A stretch of DNA of 64,000 nucleotides from Castor canadensis (taxonomy: Eukaryota; Chordata; Mammalia; Rodentia; Castoridae), in NCBI RefSeq assembly GCF_047511655.1, contig NC_133398.1, positions 38,569,638-38,633,637 of the forward strand. Direction: 5' to 3'. Below are positions 31,253-42,165 of the stretch, in pieces. Below the pieces are notes generated by a model. That model was not told where the DNA came from and did not search any database. It was given only the letters and a program-made list of their open reading frames with translations. The first letter of the stretch is position 1; the number at the start of each line of letters is the position of its first letter. The position numbers and the translations under genes were made by a program.

Positions 31253-31833
31253 AACGGAAGAAAATATAGATGAGTATGTTCTAACCTTAAGGTAGAAAAG
31301 AACTTATAAATAAGATATAAAAATCATATGGGAAAATAACACTTAAGTTCACAGGCAAGTGGGAGGTCAGTGTAAAAATTACAGATTACACGTCTTTATT
31401 TTCACTCCTTCCTAAGCCCCCACTGAAACTACAGTACAGTAAATGTTTTTGTGCATATAAGGGCATGGACACACAAGAACCCAAATGAAAGAAGAGATAA
31501 GAGTAAATCTCCAAAACATGCTGGGTAGAAAAGTAAGTATTTCAGTAAGATGGGTATAAAAAAACAGAAAACAAAACCATAAATTTGAAGGCTTTCCAAT
31601 GTCTTGTTCTTGTATACACTAAAAATACATATTTTACTGAATATTAGTATGCCAGTGGTCAACAGGGAACTAATTAATGACTTCTATTAGAAATGTTTTT
31701 TAAAAATCATGAAGATAAATTATTTCCAAAATTTACAAAATCATCATCCCCTAAACATGAAAACATTGTAATCCCTGGAATCCCTGCTTTTCCTTAACAC
31801 TGAAACATTTTGCTTTAAAACTGAGCTAATTTA
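31253..31833. other. A/T-rich unique sequence
   Basis: Nothing coding or repetitive is recognised. Confidence 0.45.
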
Positions 31834-31847
31834 AAAATTAAAGCTAA

Positions 31848-31964
31848 AGTGGCAAGCCCTGCACTGGTGAGGGCTCCCACTGTGCTGTTCCCTCCTTAAT
31901 GTCCTTAATCATGCGCAACAATAAATCATCCTGACCAAAATTAATTAATTAATTAATTAAAATT
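31848..31964 (+). pseudogene. Short retrocopy of an unidentified mRNA 3' end
   Basis: A 117-base insert is flanked by a perfect 14-bp repeat (AAAATTAAAGCTAA at 31834-31847 and 31965-31978). It has AATAAA at 31920-31925 followed by an A/T-rich tail. These are hallmarks of L1-mediated retrotransposition of a processed transcript, 5'-truncated. The parent gene was not recognised. Confidence 0.7.
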
Positions 31965-32352
31965 AAAATTAAAGCTAATAGAAAGGTCTACACGATCTCA
32001 GTTATATGAACCTGAAAGCTAATTCCAAGAAAAAATAAGTTTCTTAACCCTGCCCCCAGTGACACCTGGACCACACTTTGGCTGGCTACAATTTCATTCT
32101 TTACTCATTAATACAACTTCTTACAGGGACATAATCACCAGTAATGGTTAGTTTCGATATCTTTTAAATGAAAATAGGGGTAGCATGAGGTTCCCAGCAC
32201 CCACGGCTCACATGGCATCTTCTGCCTTGCTGTTTAGTCCAGGGAAGGTCAGGACTGTCACTTGTTATCTATGAAAGCTCAAAATAATTTGTTTCCAAGC
32301 TTTAAACACTTACCTGTGAAACATAACTCTAGCATTAGCTGGCCTCTTGTGT

Positions 32353-32356
<4 letters not shown>

Positions 32357-32426
<70 letters not shown>

Positions 32427-32432
32427 TCTCTC
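32357..32432 (+). repeat. (CT)n microsatellite
   Basis: Nearly pure CT run of about 38 units. Confidence 0.97.
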
Positions 32433-32848
32433 ATATTCAACTGTTAAAAATGACGCTGTTGAAATCATTAACACTTCTATCGTCTTGACCAAAGAATTAC
32501 CATTTCTATAAATGCTGAAATTGCCAAGCCTCTTTTTCTGAAGTCTGTATTTGTAATTCTTCTAGTGCTATCTGCTCTATAATTCCTGTACAAAGATGGT
32601 TAGCTGAAAACTTCATTTTCAAGATACCCATTTCTCAGTTGGTGACAAACTAAAACGTCCCAGAGCAATACTGTTGACATGTTATTTTTTAGACTTTTGC
32701 TTTCTATTCTTGGCCTGTGGTAATAATAGATTTCAATTCAGTATTAAGAGAATATCCTGACATCACTTGGGAACACCCTACTTCTGTTCTGAATGTTCCC
32801 GCGGAGGAGGAACGCCACTAGCCGCGACAGCCTCGTTGCCGGGCTCCG

Positions 32849-32863
32849 CCACCAGGGGGCGGC
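32849..32863 (+). promoter_or_regulatory. CTCF-type binding motif
   Basis: CCACCAGGGGGCGGC matches the CTCF core consensus at all strongly constrained positions and sits in CpG-rich sequence. The match is read directly; binding is inferred. Confidence 0.7.
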
Positions 32864-33738
32864 GTCAGCGCCCGGATGTTTGCCAAAGGCAAACAGCGTG
32901 TTCGTGGGTTAAATTTTCTGTTCTCATTTCCTTCTTCTTTCTGGGACCATTTTGTTTTCTTTTTGTTTTGTTTTTATTATTTGACCTCAAATGTGTTTCG
33001 TGCTAGGCCAGAGGTCTAGCTTTTTTGTGTGTGTGTCCATTTATGAACAGGACAAATTCCTTTTCCACTTTCGGGTTCAAACCCCTCGCCATCCGGCCCC
33101 GAGCAGGCAATTGGGCTCTCAGGAAATCTCCAGGGAATAATGAAGACTTTGCTTAGGGTGGGCACGGGAAGGAAGTAGTTTAGGAATCAGTCCGCGGATT
33201 ATTGATCCTACTAAGGAAGTGCCAGAGGTGATATGAGCTTCCTTCAGCCCTGAAGGCAAGTGCCTTGGACTCGGGGTGAACTGGTGGTATTCGGGTGGGG
33301 ACCGTGGAGATGTGATGCCTGTTAGCAGACAGACGTGGGCCTTCGCCCGCCCAAGGGTCTAGACCGGTCCCACTGAATACCCACGGGATTCGGGGGCCTG
33401 AACCCAGAGATTTGGCAGGGAGAAGGGTGTCCTATGCCGGAGTGGCGGCTGCCCGGGGACGAGTGCCCACGCTGGCACAGGTCGCCGGAGGTGCGGGTGC
33501 CACCCACAGCCCGAGCACACCTGTACTGCGTGCGCAGGGACCCTGGGACGCAGGTTTCCTGGGGCGGACTCGAAGCCCTGAGGCTGGAGAACAGAGCTGG
33601 GAGGGAGACAAGAAGATGTTGGAGGCTCCAGCACTTTGGACGCAAGCGCCCCTCCCTCCCCACGGGATCAGAGCCACATCCACCTCCCGCTGTGCTCGAG
33701 AGCCGCGCCTCCTGCCAGAACCTCACTTCCCGGGCTCG

Positions 33739-33754
33739 CAGCGCCCCCTGCAGG
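33739..33754 (-). promoter_or_regulatory. Second, weaker CTCF-like motif
   Basis: On the minus strand CCTGCAGGGGGCGCTG fits the core except for T where A is usual at the third position. Its orientation is opposite to that of the motif 0.9 kb upstream. Confidence 0.45.
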
Positions 33755-33849
33755 CCTGGGAGGGGACACAGATCACCTATCCGCCTCGTCCCAGTTGCTC
33801 ACAGCCCCACCAGCACTGCTAGGCATAGGCACATTCTTCCATTCAACAA

Positions 33850-34835
33850 ATATTAACCATCTAGTCGATATCCTTCCCCTACACCCTGCACCCTTCATTC
33901 ACCACGAATTTGGTTGTCTTCCCAGACCCCTACCCTACCGTAAAGGCTAAGGGGTTCACCTTTCAACTTCTAGGGCAGGGATTTGGTCAGACTAGGGTGC
34001 ATGAAGACTATGCTGCTTGGAGGGGCCATGGGGGTAGGCCGAGCTGAGCCGGGCTGAGTTGCTCTGAGCTGCCACAAGACTTCCAGAATTCACACTGAAC
34101 CAGGAGCCCCACAAAGGCGACTTGGCTGGGTAGAAGATGAACTCAGGGAAGCAGTAGTGCTGAGGGCTCTCTGTATGCAGCCAGAGACTGTTTCAAACCT
34201 ACTGCCCTGACCTCTAGGCCCCCACTCCACCCCACAGTCGTGTCCCTTTTTTTGCCATAATAATGAGTACCTTCACAACACTCCCGACTGCTCCTTCCTT
34301 CTCTGACTGGAGGTCACTTTGCTCGTCTGTAAATGTTGGCAAGCCTAAGAACTTGGAACTTGGACTTCTTCTACCTACACTCACTGTCTTGGTGATCTCA
34401 TTGTCTTAGAACTTTAAATACCATCCATATGCTCCCAAATTTGTATTTTCAGCTAGAATCTTCTTTCCAAACTCCAGGCTTGTGCCAACTAGCTACTTAA
34501 GATTTCCATTTATATATCCAACATGCAGCTTCCACTTAAGTCAAAACCAGGCTCCTGGTCTCCCCAGAAACCCACTCCTCTGCAGTCATCCACATCTTGG
34601 TAAACATAATTCCATCCACTGAGTTGTTCAAGCCAAAAATCTTGCAATATTCTTGCCTCTTCTTTTTTTCATATATATGCTGAACCTCTCAGCAAAGCCC
34701 ACTGGCTCTACCTTGGTTTTGGAATTTGACCACAGCTCATCAACTCTAAGCACCATCATCAGCCCCCTGTTTTTGTGATAACCTCCAGTCAGGCCTCCCT
34801 GCTTCTATTTTTGAGCCACTTTGGTCTTTTCTACA
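33850..34835. other. Unique sequence
   Basis: No repeat or exon is recognised apart from a small 'attcaacaaatatt' patch near 33841 that may be a scrap of L2. Confidence 0.45.
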
Positions 34836-34839
34836 TTCA

Positions 34840-35612
34840 AAAGCTACAGGGAATCTTTTAAAACATAAGTCAGATCATGTCACACCTCTGTTCAAACTCT
34901 CCAATGCCTCCTCATCTCATTCAGTAAAATGTAAACCTATAAAGGCTGAAAAAGCCCTGCCCTGTCTAGCTGCCTTTACCTGACTATCTCCTACCACTTT
35001 CCCCTTTTGGCCTCCTGGCTACTCCTCAAACACACTCTTGCTTCAAGACCTTTGCATCTGCTTGTTCCTCTACCTAGTACATCTTCCCCAGCTCTCTTCC
35101 CAGCCTCCAGATCAACTCTCTGCTCACAAGTTATCAGTAAACGGTTCCCTGACTGCCTTATTTAAAGTAACACTTGAGCCGGGTACTGGTGGCTCACGTC
35201 TATAATCCTAGCTACTCAGGAGGCCGAGATCAGGAGGATTGTGGTTCAAAGCCAGCCCAGAAAATAGTTCATGAGACCCTATCTCAAAAACAACCCATCA
35301 TAAAAAAAGGGCTGGTGGAGTGACTCAAGGTGTAGGCCCTGAGTTCAAACCCCAGTACCACAAAATAAATAAATAAAGTGACACCTGCCCTTGCACTCCC
35401 TACCCATCTTGCCTTATTTTTCTTCATAACACTTATTGCCATCCAATATACTGTAAATTTTTCTTGTTTGCTTGTTGTCTGTCTCCTCCATTAGAATAAA
35501 AATTCTACAATAGTGGAAATATGTATCTGCTTTGTTTACTGTCGCTCCTCAGTGCCAAGAACAGTACCTGCACATAGGAGGCCCTCACTAACACATTTAT
35601 GGAGTGAATGTG
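34840..35612 (+). mobile_element. L2 LINE 3' end, split by a SINE
   Basis: Before the SINE: 'ttcaagacctttgcatctgc' and 'ggttccctgactgcc'. After it: 'ttatttttcttcataacact', 'gtctgtctcctccattagaa' and 'gtgccaagaacagtacctgc'. This is the order of an L2 3' end, so one ancient element was split by a later insertion. Confidence 0.75.
35178..35374 (+). repeat. B1-ID composite SINE inside L2, target duplication
   Basis: Short-ID subtype flanked by near-identical copies AAAGTAACACTTG and AAAGTGACACCTG. Confidence 0.88.
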
Positions 35613-35944
35613 GCACAAATGCCTTGTTTATTATTATTTTATTGTTTTGCTCCTTCCTTCTGACTCTCAGGTTCTTTCCCAACAGGCACTCAAGGCAGAT
35701 GGTACTGAAATTGAATTGAGACTTCTATGCCAGCTTTGCACTGTACTATTGTGCCACTTAGGATCTTGGCAGGAAGCAAATATATATTCAAAAAAGCTTA
35801 ATGGAAAAGAATTTAGCGAAAGGATCACTTACAAAAGTAAGGACAGGGTTGTTGTAGGCAGCCACTGCTGCCAGATTGATGGCAGATTGATCAATCTGGT
35901 ACCCGGCACCATGCATTCTTATTGCCTTAAAGAAGAAAGTATCA
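35613..35944. other. Unique sequence
   Basis: Nothing recognised. Confidence 0.4.
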
Positions 35945-36137
35945 GCCCAGTGCCAGTGGCTCATGCCTGTAATCCTAGTTACTCGGGAGGCAGAGATCAG
36001 GAGGATCATGATTTGAAGCCAGTCCCAGGCAAATAGTTCAGATACCTTACCTCGAAAATATCTAACATTTAAAAAGGACTGGTGATGAAAAAAAGGGGGG
36101 AGTTCAAACACCAATACTGCCAAAACAAAAAACAAAC
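35945..36137 (+). repeat. B1-ID composite SINE
   Basis: The B1 head is well kept. The ID part is eroded (only 'GAGTTCAAACACCAATAC' is clear). Confidence 0.8.
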
Positions 36138-36235
36138 CTAGTACCGCTAAGAAGTGTCATTCTGAGCCACCCACAGGTGTACGTAATAGGTGCACTCAAA
36201 CATTTCCATCTCTCTAACCTTTGTAGTCCTTCCTT

Positions 36236-36405
36236 TACTTTGGTACTGAAAGTATAGTTCAACGACCAGCAGCATCGGCATCACTTAGAAGCTTGTTAAG
36301 CATGCTTAACCCCAGACCTACTGAATAGAATCTACAATTTTGTGAGACTCCCCCCTCCCAACTCCCAGGTAAATCATACATATATTAAAGGCCACTGTTG
36401 AATTC
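36236..36405 (+). mobile_element. MER5A-like hAT DNA transposon fossil
   Basis: 'accagcagcatcggcatcac', 'agcttgttaag', 'cagacctactgaatagaat' and 'ctcccaggtaaat' follow the MER5A order. Short, non-autonomous and old. Confidence 0.7.
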
Positions 36406-38058
36406 AGGCTTTTAGTAACCAACCCAACAGAATATTAACACCATTCTCAGGCAATCAGCTAATATAATACTATCCAAATCCTGGATGAGTGCACCTATCT
36501 CCATTAATTTATCTTCACTGGAACCCATGAGTCTCCCAAGTTGGCAAGTTCCTGCAAATCCCTCAGCATTTATGTGCTTGCTCTGGGAGCACAACTTGTA
36601 CTTGGAGCATCTTACACTTTCCTGTCTAGAAAATGCTCAGATCAAACTCTCACTATGATGGGCCTGGAGGGTATGAGGGGTGGTCCTAGTGGGTCCTGAG
36701 GATAAAAGGCATGTTCTTTTCAGGGACTTATTAAAAACATTTTCTAATGGAAGAAAAGACTGGATCCTTCATAGTTTGCGAGGGAAAAAGAAATAGTGTT
36801 CTGCCAACAAGGAAGGTTGAGGAGGATTTGGAGGTCCAAAATTCTAAACTTTGTTCATCCCTGCTACAAAGCCTCCATCCTAAGTCTCAACATCCTGCTC
36901 TTTCCCATCAGTACCTTTCTTCTGACATAAGGGATATGGTAGGCTTGGACATTTTTCTGATGTTGCAACTGTACAGTTCATACAATCAGGTCTTGGGTTT
37001 GACCCTCAGCCATATTTGCCCCCTGGCCACATAAAATAAAGATTTCTTAAGACTTTCATAGAGATTATTTGGATCTCTACCCAACCCTGTCAGAAATACA
37101 GTCTTAACTGTCTTTTTTTAATGTAATTTTGCTAACACAATGAGAAACAGGTAACATATGCAATCAACATTTGCAAGAGACCCCAGGAAATAGATTCCTC
37201 AAGTGGAGTTCTAGGATTGGGTTGCTAATATATTTGATGAATCCATGGATGATCTTGCTGGGGAAAGAGGACACAGGAATTAGGAAGATGCAGAAGCATC
37301 AAAATCACTTAGAATATCACAGAGAGATAGAGGATGGAATATTGAAAGACAAGACATTTGGAGACAAAGCAGCTAAGGTGCTTCATTACTATGGCCAAAA
37401 GCAGAGCAAAGAAGGGCTCTGTAGGTCCAAACCCCAGGGAAAGTTTCCCTGTTCCTTGGGCCTAATGACTCATAGACCCAACAAATTTTAAGTTGTTTGT
37501 GGCAGATAATATTACTACAGGAACCCCTACAGGAGAATTATAGCAAAGACCCTTAGAGTATTGGAGTAAAGCCATGCCTCTTCTACTAACAATTATTTTT
37601 CTATTTACAGAGCAGTTCTTGATTTGCCACTAAGTTCCTGATCTGAAACTCAGACTATAGTTCATGCAGTCACTATACAACCTGTAGGTGTTATCTATTG
37701 CATACCATCTAGTTGAATGTGCAAAGCAGCATTCATCATTAAATGGACATTGTATATGAGAGACTAGACCTCAGAAGTTTCAAAGGACATGAGTAGAAGT
37801 ATAGGAATATGGTCATAGCACAATTGGGAAACTGATTGACTCCCGATTGACTCCCCTCACACTTCCCCTTTCTCTGGTAACACTGGATAACGCAATTTGT
37901 TGAGGTTAGCCTTCTGGGAAACAAAGGAAGACAGAGAAGAATGGGAAAGAACAGGGTTGTGGAAAACAGAATAAACAAAATAAATGTAGGCAAAAGAATG
38001 GAAAGATGGGTGGATAGGTGAATTAATGGACAGATATCTGAACAGAAGGATAGAATAA
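36406..38058. other. Unique sequence
   Basis: A 95-codon frame (36747-37034) and a 106-codon frame (37171-37491) show no family features. No gene is called. Confidence 0.45.
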
Positions 38059-38059
38059 T

Positions 38060-38262
38060 AATGGTTAATATTTATTAACCATTGAGTGCTTGTATTATGT
38101 GCCAGCCTCTAAGCTAAAAAGGCTTTACTCAGAGTGAAATGAGTAAACCTCTTTTAATCCTAAGCAATAGATCTATTACTATTCTAATTTCACAGATCAG
38201 GACACCAGACACAGAGACTGGATAGCTTTCACCTGGCCACACAGCAGTAAGTGGTAGAATCT
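38060..38262 (+). repeat. MIR SINE
   Basis: 'tgagtgcttgtattatgtgc', 'tttcacagatcagg' and 'cacacagcagtaagtggtag' are in MIR order. Confidence 0.75.
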
Positions 38263-38330
38263 GAGTCCCAACCTCTGTACTGTGTACTATGTACTCTGTA
38301 CTATAATCAACAGACAGATGGTACACTGGT

Positions 38331-38588
38331 AGTGTGGGGTGGTGGTAAACCTCACAACAAAAGACACCTGTGTTCACATCATGCCCCAGCACTTACTAAC
38401 TGTATTACTAAGTGATCTGAACCTCATTTTCTTTAAATATAAAATTGAGATAATAATATGAAAATAATAAACAGTACTTCTCAATATTGTTGGGAAAGTT
38501 AAGCAAGGCCATAGTGGTAAAGTCCTTAATACAGAGCCTAGCACATAGAAGACAATCAGAAATACTATTGTTATAATTTATGGATGGT
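38331..38588 (+). repeat. MIR SINE
   Basis: A nearly full-length MIR: 'cttactaactgtattacta', 'aacctcattttctttaaata', 'gagcctagcacatagaag' and an end in 'attgttata'. Confidence 0.78.
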
Positions 38589-39473
38589 TAAAAAAAAAGA
38601 TAAGTCAGAAACTTAGGGAGGAAACACTCCTCCCCCATCAAAAGAGGGTCCATAGCTTGGGTAGGGAGGGTTTGATGCCTTCTCTTCTGGACTTTTCCAT
38701 AAAGATGGGAAATTACTTCTTCCCTCCTCTATCTGTCAATTACTTGAAATTTGGAGATTTATCTGAATATGATCTGGCCAGCCCCTCTCCTTAGAAATCC
38801 CCTCTTGGTTCCCAGGATTGAGAGAAAGGAAAGATGAAGGGGGCTATTCCAGACCAGGCTTAACTCTAGCTGTTCCTATGACCTGGGCATTAGATTTGAG
38901 AAAATGGTGAGCAGGGAAAGGAGCAATGCTTGTGGAGCCAAGAAGTTGAATCCCAGAGGCCTGAGATGTGGGGTGGGGGTCCTAGTCCTCCTTACAAGGA
39001 ACTTTCTCTTTCAGCTCTGTTTGTCCCAAGGGAGGGACTGGTCCCCAAATGGTGGATGACATGGAGGGGCCACCCAGGATCTCATGGTTGTTCTGAGGGC
39101 ACCATTGAGACTTCATCACCAGCCTCACCAGTGAGGATTGGGGTGAACCTAGAGAAGCAGATTCACCTCTTCATTCTGGTCCCCCTACCCTGCCCAAGAC
39201 TTCTGAACCCAGCCCTATGGTTGACAATGCAAATGCCTCCAATGAGATGGGAACGCTGGAGCTGAAAGAGCAACAGCCCCCCCTCTTCATGGCCAGGCTA
39301 CAGACTACTTAAGTTCTCAGAGATGAAGCCAAGGAAAGCAAAGAGTGGGGAAGCCAATGAGGGGGGAAGAGGGAGGGCAAGGACCGGTTCTGCCAGAAGG
39401 AGGGGTTAAAGGGGAAGCCTCAGCATGGGAAATGGAGGGGAATTTTTGGATAACAAAAGTAAAAGCTCTGGCT
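38589..39473 (+). promoter_or_regulatory. CCL19 upstream region
   Basis: Unique sequence by position covering the CCL19 proximal promoter. GGGGAATTTT at 39437-39446 resembles an NF-kB half-site, which would fit the known NF-kB control of CCL19. It is not a full consensus match. Confidence 0.45.
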
Positions 39474-39483
39474 CATAAATAGG
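39474..39483 (+). promoter_or_regulatory. TATA region of CCL19
   Basis: CATAAATAGG lies 176 bases before the start codon, with transcription expected near 39505. It is identical to the ten bases upstream of CCL21. Confidence 0.72.
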
Positions 39484-39658
39484 AGGCAACCACAGACTCA
39501 CACTCCTAGATCTCCTCATACTCCGCTAGGACGCCTGTGTGCTTCCCATCCCTCTTCACACACCCAGTAGAGGCTCAGCCTTTCACGGATTCCGGCACAC
39601 ACTCAGAGATTTAGTCAGGCTCACACACTTGCTATCAGCCTGCCTCTGTTCACTCTCC

Positions 39659-41273
39659 ATGGCACCCGGTGTGGCCCCACTACTGGCTCTCAGCCTGCTG
39701 GTTCTTTGGACCTCCTCAGGTAAAACAGAGGGGGTGGCCAAAATGGGAGTGGCAGTGAGTGGGGAAATGACTAGATCTCAGACTGCTGGATAATGGTCAT
39801 GAGGGACATGGCAAGTTCAGAAGAATACTTAGGTCTTCATGTGTCAGTGAACCTGGCGGTTCCCTGTGCTTTGTGTGTGTGCCTGTTGGTATGCATATAC
39901 TGTCACCCCTGAATTCCAATGTGCTCAACTCTTGCCATATCCTGCAGTCTGTGAATGCCCTTTCTGAAAGCTCTATGTCCAACTATTTCAGTTGCTTGAG
40001 CAGAAGGAGGAAAAAGGATATATTTGCTTCAGGAAGAGAGAATGGGAGATATTGGGGGCAGCACTAGTAGTCAAATAGTCCAAATATTTAGTAATTCAGT
40101 TCTTTTTCTCTCTCTCGCGCTCTGTCTTTCCCTCTCTCTCTCTCTCTCTCCCTCTGTGTGTGTGTGTGTGTGTGTGTGTGTTGTTGTTGTTGTTGTTGCT
40201 GTCGTTTTTTGGTTTGTTAATTTTTTTGTTGTTAAGATAGGGTCTCTGTATGTTGTTCAGGCTGACCTTGAACTCCTGGGCTCAAGTGATCCTCTTGTCT
40301 CAGCCTCCCCAGTAACTTGGACTACAGAAGCCACTAGCCTGGCTATTAGTAATTCATAAAGCACTTATTACCAGTCTCTGTCCAGCCCTGTAACTGTTAA
40401 CTTTTTTTTTTTTTTTGGGTGCTGGGGTAGGTGCCCTACCACTTGAGCCATAGTTTTAACTCTTTATTTGCTAAACCTTAGGGGAAGTTGAGAAGACCTG
40501 GGTGAGAAATTGGGGGGATCAGGGACACAGCAAGCATTTTCAGGGCTCAGAGCAATGGTCTTTGCTAAATATTTTAGAAGTGTTACAATATATTAATCAA
40601 CCAGTAGGGCCAAATTGGTGCATACTGATGAATTCATATACACACAGGAGTCCTTAACCCTGTGAGGTTGGGGTTCTCCTCCTCACAGTCCCTATGTCCT
40701 ATCTTTTCCCTATCTCAGCCCCAGCTCTGGGTGGTGCTAATGATGCAGAAGACTGCTGCCTGTCTGTGACCCAGCGCCCCATCCCTAGAAACATCGTGAA
40801 AGCCTTTCGCTACCTTCTCATCAAGGATGGCTGCAGGGTACCTGCTGTTGTGTGAGTAGTGGGAAGAGCGTCTAGCCTCATCCTCTCATCAGTCCCTGTT
40901 GGTACCCCTACTATCTTATTCCTCTTCTCCTGGTCAAGTCCAACTCCTCAAGAAAGTCCCGGAAACAGGTTCCCAGAAGCAGACCCCAGTCTCTGTCCTT
41001 CATATTAGAGCCTTCCAGGAAGCTGTGTTCACAGGCTCTATTCTGTCTGGCTTCTAACTCCAGGTTCACCACACTGAGGGGCCACCAGCTCTGTGCACCC
41101 CCAGACCAGCCCTGGGTAGAACGTATCATCTGGAGACTGAAGAAGTCCTCGGCCAAGGCAAGCCTGGCTCTCCCCAGCCCTACCTCCACCCTCTAAGCCA
41201 AGATTCTGTCCAAGATTCCAGCCTATGACCTCTCTTTTCCTTCCTCCCCCAGAGCAAGCGCCAAAGCAATTAA
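39659..41273 (+). CDS. CCL19: CCL19, C-C motif chemokine 19 (ELC, MIP-3 beta)
   Basis: Four exons: 39659-39719, 40719-40851, 41064-41157 and 41253-41273; 102 residues. The signal peptide (MAPGVAPLLALSLLVLWTSS...) is followed by a mature part near GGANDAEDCC. Cysteines are C33-C34, C59 and C75, the regular four-cysteine CC pattern, with the CCR7-binding DCCL region. CCL19 is secreted by stromal and dendritic cells and, with CCL21, guides T cells and dendritic cells through CCR7. It lacks the basic tail of CCL21, so it diffuses more freely. The first two introns are GT-AG. The third (41158-41252, 95 bases) begins GC at AAG|GCAAGC and ends TCCCCCAG; no GT donor would keep the frame and family tail. 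The tail SAKSKRQSN resembles rodent CCL19 but is shorter than in mouse as I recall it. The start has context CTCCATGG. The mouse-like longer N-terminus (MAP..) supports this start. Confidence 0.96.
40108..40200 (+). repeat. (TC)n-(TG)n-(TTG)n compound microsatellite in CCL19 intron 1
   Basis: A TC run passes into TG and then TTG units, ending near the T-rich tail of a reversed B1. Confidence 0.93.
40228..40345 (-). repeat. B1-type SINE in CCL19 intron 1
   Basis: Reversed B1 ('GATAGGGTCTCTGTATG', 'CTTGAACTCCTGGGCTCAAG'). Confidence 0.83.
40402..40458 (-). repeat. ID SINE remnant in CCL19 intron 1
   Basis: A T-run with 'GGTGCCCTACCACTTGAGCC', the A-box half of a reversed ID. The rest is lost. 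Confidence 0.55.
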
Positions 41274-41487
41274 TCCAGGATAGCCCAGAGGGGGCCCTGT
41301 GTCTTAGTGAATGAATGTGACTCACCCTGGCATTGGGAACCAAGGACCAGAAGGGAGCGTCAGGCCTCCTGCTGCTCTACACCAGACCTGACCCAGGCAG
41401 GCCAGGGCTGGAGTGTGAGTGTGAGTGCGAATGAGACGGTGAGTGTGGCAAGAACACCGCCTCTCCATGTCAAACTGCAGTGCTTCC

Positions 41488-41493
41488 AATAAA
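41488..41493 (+). terminator. CCL19 polyadenylation signal
   Basis: AATAAA lies 215 bases after the CCL19 stop, followed by a T/G-rich stretch (TCTGTCTGTTTGCTC). Confidence 0.88.
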
Positions 41494-41880
41494 GCCACCT
41501 TGCCCTCACAGATCTGTCTGTTTGCTCTCTACCCTGGAGGACAAGAGTAGGAAGGGAGAAGGAAGGGCAGGATCTATTTTCTACCCTGAGACCTGAGTAA
41601 TCTCATTAACCTCCACCTAACATTCTGGTGCTCTCAGGTTCAGCCCCACAATTAGGGCCCTTTCTCATTTCTCCTCACACCCGTCTTTCCACATTCAGCC
41701 ATAGTGAACTTGGGTCAGTTCCCTAAGCCAGCTAAGTCTCTTGGATCTACATGTCTGATGTACAGGAAGGTGTTCAAGGATCCAGGTTTCTCAGGCATCA
41801 AGTGTCAGTGGGAGGAAGGTAGAGAGCTCTACTGCCTAGAGGAAAGTAATCTCCCACCCACGCCATTCCCTCCAGCACAC
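41494..41880. other. Unique sequence downstream of CCL19
   Basis: No exon or repeat is recognised. Confidence 0.45.
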
Positions 41881-41884
41881 TCTT

Positions 41885-42165
41885 CTTCCCTCCCCTGCCC
41901 TAGGGTTTCCCATCTGGGTTTGGATGTTTCCTCCTCTGGGAAGCCTTCCCTAACCCCAGGCTGGGTTAGGTAGCTTCACTCCCTCCCAATTCCTGTCACA
42001 GCCCCCTGTACCTCCTCCCTCACAGCATTTATCATCCTGACCTATATTTGCTAGTTTGTCCACCTTCCTGGACAAGAATCATGTCTATTTTGGTTTCCAA
42101 TGCACTGCCTGGCACTAGGTAGTCACTCAATAAATATTTGTTTAGAGAATGAATAAATATATGAG
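41885..42165 (+). mobile_element. L2 LINE 3' end
   Basis: 'gggaagccttccctaacccc', 'cctcacagcatttatcat', 'gcctggcactaggtagtcac' and 'caataaatatttgttta' are in L2 order, ending in an ATGAATAAAT run. Confidence 0.8.

Larger units (their letters stand above)
32795..33770. promoter_or_regulatory. Orphan CpG-rich island between CCL21 and CCL19
   Basis: CpG dinucleotides are frequent at 32800-32880 and again at 33300-33760, unlike the surrounding sequence. Overlapping frames of 83-140 codons on both strands look like by-products of high GC. No TATA box or clear exon was found. ETS-like CACTTCCCGG lies at 33724-33733. It could be the promoter of a non-coding transcript, an enhancer or an insulator. 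Confidence 0.6.

Noticed and set aside
33322-33856. Overlapping frames of 83-140 codons in the CpG island
   Set aside because: They occur on both strands in GC-rich DNA with no domain or splice pattern; stop-poor composition explains them.
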